Shown piece after piece: positions 5,511 through 6,799 of a DNA stretch of 6,799 bases; the first letter of the stretch is position 1, and each line of letters begins with the position of its first letter. Both the position numbers and the translations under genes were made by a program. The notes below the pieces were generated by a model, which saw only the letters and a program-made list of their open reading frames with translations, was not told the origin of the DNA and did no database searches. The stretch is from Bacillus sp. (in: firmicutes) (GTDB taxonomy: Bacteria > Bacillota > Bacilli > Bacillales > Cytobacillaceae), in assembly GCA_003457145.1 (NCBI GenBank), contig DMSR01000511.1, positions 606 through 7,404 of the forward strand. Direction: 5' to 3'.

Positions 5511-6317
5511 TTGTTAAAAAAACTCACCTTACTTTATTTCTGTCTAGTCATTGTATTAGTTTCCTGCAGCCAGTTTGAAAGCTTGGAAAAGGGGAATTTT
5601 AATAAAGTTAAGGAAACTGGATTGCAAATAAAAGAAGCATTGCCGCCTGAATTTTTTCCAAGGGATTTGAATATTGTTGCTGCAGGCGATTCACTAACCC
5701 AAGGGGTTGGCGATAGTACGAATACTGGAGGGTATTTACCTTATCTGGTAGAGCAGCTTGAAGGGGAAAAAGCTGTTAATAAGGTGAATATTGCTAATTT
5801 TGGTGTCAGAGGGAACCGGGCAGACCAGCTGCTTGAAAGGCTTGCAAGTGAAAAGGTGAAGAATTCCATAAAAGATGCCGATATAATCATCTTAACAATT
5901 GGCGGAAATGATTTAATGAAAGTTGTTAAAGAGAATTTCACAAACCTTGAACTAATCCATTTTAAAGCTGAACAGGCAATTTTCAGTGATAGGCTTCAAA
6001 AGATTTTAACAACGATCAGACAGCAAAACCCAGAGGCTCCGGTTGTTTTAATTGGATTATATAACCCATTCTTTCAATGGTTTGCAGATGTAAAAGAAAT
6101 GAATCAAATTGTGGATGAATGGAATGGCCAGAGCATATCAATTATTCAACAGGACGAAAATGCATTCTTTGTTGATATTCATGACATCTTCATTAACAAT
6201 GAAGAAAATTTGCTTTATAAAGATTATTTTCACCCGAATGACCGCGGTTATCAATTAATCGCTGACAGGGTGTATGGGATACTGGACCGGGAAGTAATTG
6301 ATTCCCTGCAAAATTAA
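5511..6317 (+). CDS. ypmR: SGNH/GDSL hydrolase lipoprotein (YpmR family)
   Basis: 268 residues from TTG, five bases after AGGTGAT (5499-5505). A signal peptide ends in the lipobox LVSC (Cys19), predicting a lipoprotein on the outer face of the membrane. The SGNH blocks are all present: block I AAGDSLTQG with nucleophile Ser61, block II GVRGN (Gly98-Asn102), block III TIGGND with oxyanion Asn133, and block V DYFHP with the Asp238/His241 pair. It should therefore be an active esterase or lipase; its substrate is unknown and could be a lipid or an acyl or acetyl group on the cell envelope. Bacillus YpmR is annotated as a lipase/esterase-like protein of the same layout. It has its own extended -10 promoter and is followed after 38 bases by ypmS with no terminator between, so the two are co-transcribed. 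Confidence 0.94.
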   Translation: MLKKLTLLYFCLVIVLVSCSQFESLEKGNFNKVKETGLQIKEALPPEFFPRDLNIVAAGDSLTQGVGDSTNTGGYLPYLVEQLEGEKAVNKVNIANFGVRGNRADQLLERLASEKVKNSIKDADIIILTIGGNDLMKVVKENFTNLELIHFKAEQAIFSDRLQKILTTIRQQNPEAPVVLIGLYNPFFQWFADVKEMNQIVDEWNGQSISIIQQDENAFFVDIHDIFINNEENLLYKDYFHPNDRGYQLIADRVYGILDREVIDSLQN

Positions 6318-6355
6318 CCTTAAAAAGCAAAGGAAGAGGAGGAGTTACACCATTT

Positions 6356-6799
6356 ATGAAAAACAAATGGAAAACTAGCTTTTTTGTATTATTGGGGCTT
6401 GTTGCAGCAGTGATCCTTTTCTTCTTTATCATCGTATCTGTTCCTGTAGAAAAATCCAAAATGGAACGTATAGATAAGAAGTCAAACCCCAATGATGTAG
6501 CATTTGAAGTAAAAACGAATAAGCGTGATCTGAATAGACTAATCAATAATTATATTGAAGAAGAAGGAAAGACCAGCAAAATTAAATATGATGTTTTGCT
6601 GACTGATGAAGTGGAGCTTTACGGAACATTACCGCTTTTTAATCAAGAATTGGAATTGGTGTTATCATTCGAGCCCCATGCCTTGGATAATGGTGACCTG
6701 ATATTAAAGCAGAGTTCGATTTCTATTGGAAAGCTTCGCCTTCCAGTCCCTACAGTGTTGAAATTCGTCAGGGACAGCTACGATCTCCCTGAGGCTGTC
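6356..6799 (+). CDS. ypmS: YpmS family membrane-anchored protein (DUF2140), 3' end cut by window
   Basis: 148 residues are visible with no stop; Bacillus YpmS is about 185 residues, so roughly 40 are missing. ATG 6356 follows a strong AGGAGGAG site (6337-6344), 11 bases away, slightly long. The sequence opens MKNKWKTSFFVLL with one membrane helix (about 8-29), then an external domain with alternating hydrophobic residues typical of beta strands (KYDVLLTDEVELYGTLPLF, LELVLSFEP, ISIGKLRLPVP) and VLKFVRDSYDLPEAV at the window edge. The order ypmR-ypmS and motifs such as GKLRLPVP followed by a tyrosine-containing YDLPE match YpmS as I recall it. Its function is unknown; pairing with a surface SGNH hydrolase suggests an envelope or lipid-linked role, but this is inference. 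Confidence 0.88.
   Translation, partial: MKNKWKTSFFVLLGLVAAVILFFFIIVSVPVEKSKMERIDKKSNPNDVAFEVKTNKRDLNRLINNYIEEEGKTSKIKYDVLLTDEVELYGTLPLFNQELELVLSFEPHALDNGDLILKQSSISIGKLRLPVPTVLKFVRDSYDLPEAV

Noticed and set aside
6193..6546. Minus-strand frame of 117 residues across the ypmR-ypmS junction.
   Set aside because: It crosses two real genes and the ribosome binding site of ypmS, and its composition shows no domain; a shadow frame.

Overview
The window reads as the chromosome of a low-GC, endospore-forming Bacillaceae bacterium (a Bacillus relative). The signs are the ypmP/ypmQ/ypmR/ypmS gene set known from Bacillus, AGGTGAT-type ribosome binding sites, TTG starts, compact hairpin-plus-T-run terminators, and a sporulation-type histidine kinase behind a sigma-H-like promoter. 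All genes lie on the + strand.

Layout: (1) positions 1-1279 are the end of a [NiFe]-hydrogenase maturation operon, with the C-terminal 91 residues of HypD followed by a complete HypE ending in the Pro-Arg-Ile-Cys tail; the two genes overlap by one base. (2) 1402-1653 is a small conserved cytoplasmic protein (YpmP/DUF2535 type) with its own promoter and terminator. (3) 1799-2641 is a DegV-family fatty-acid-binding protein, also a separate unit. (4) 2860-4482 is an orphan membrane sensor histidine kinase (two membrane segments, external sensor domain, HAMP, HisKA, HATPase), preceded by a close match to a sigma-H promoter whose -10 element overlaps a perfect Spo0A box. (5) 4561-4713 may be a 50-residue gene. 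(6) 4820-5398 encodes a SCO1/SenC copper lipoprotein (YpmQ). (7) 5511-6317 encodes an SGNH/GDSL hydrolase lipoprotein (YpmR), followed after 38 bases by (8) the first 148 residues of the membrane-anchored YpmS, cut by the window end.

How they may work together: HypD and HypE act in making and delivering the Fe(CN)2CO group of a [NiFe] hydrogenase, so the strain probably carries such an enzyme upstream. YpmQ serves copper-site assembly of a terminal oxidase. YpmR and YpmS look like a surface lipid/envelope pair of unknown role. The kinase most plausibly feeds the Spo0F/Spo0A phosphorelay, judged by its H-box and its promoter. Four good intrinsic terminators show that most of these genes are transcribed one by one, so neighbourhood alone says little about shared function.

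I found no mobile element, CRISPR array, tRNA or rRNA gene, or defence system. The most interesting items are the sigma-H/Spo0A arrangement in front of the kinase and the unrecognised small reading frame at 4561. No completely new system is evident.
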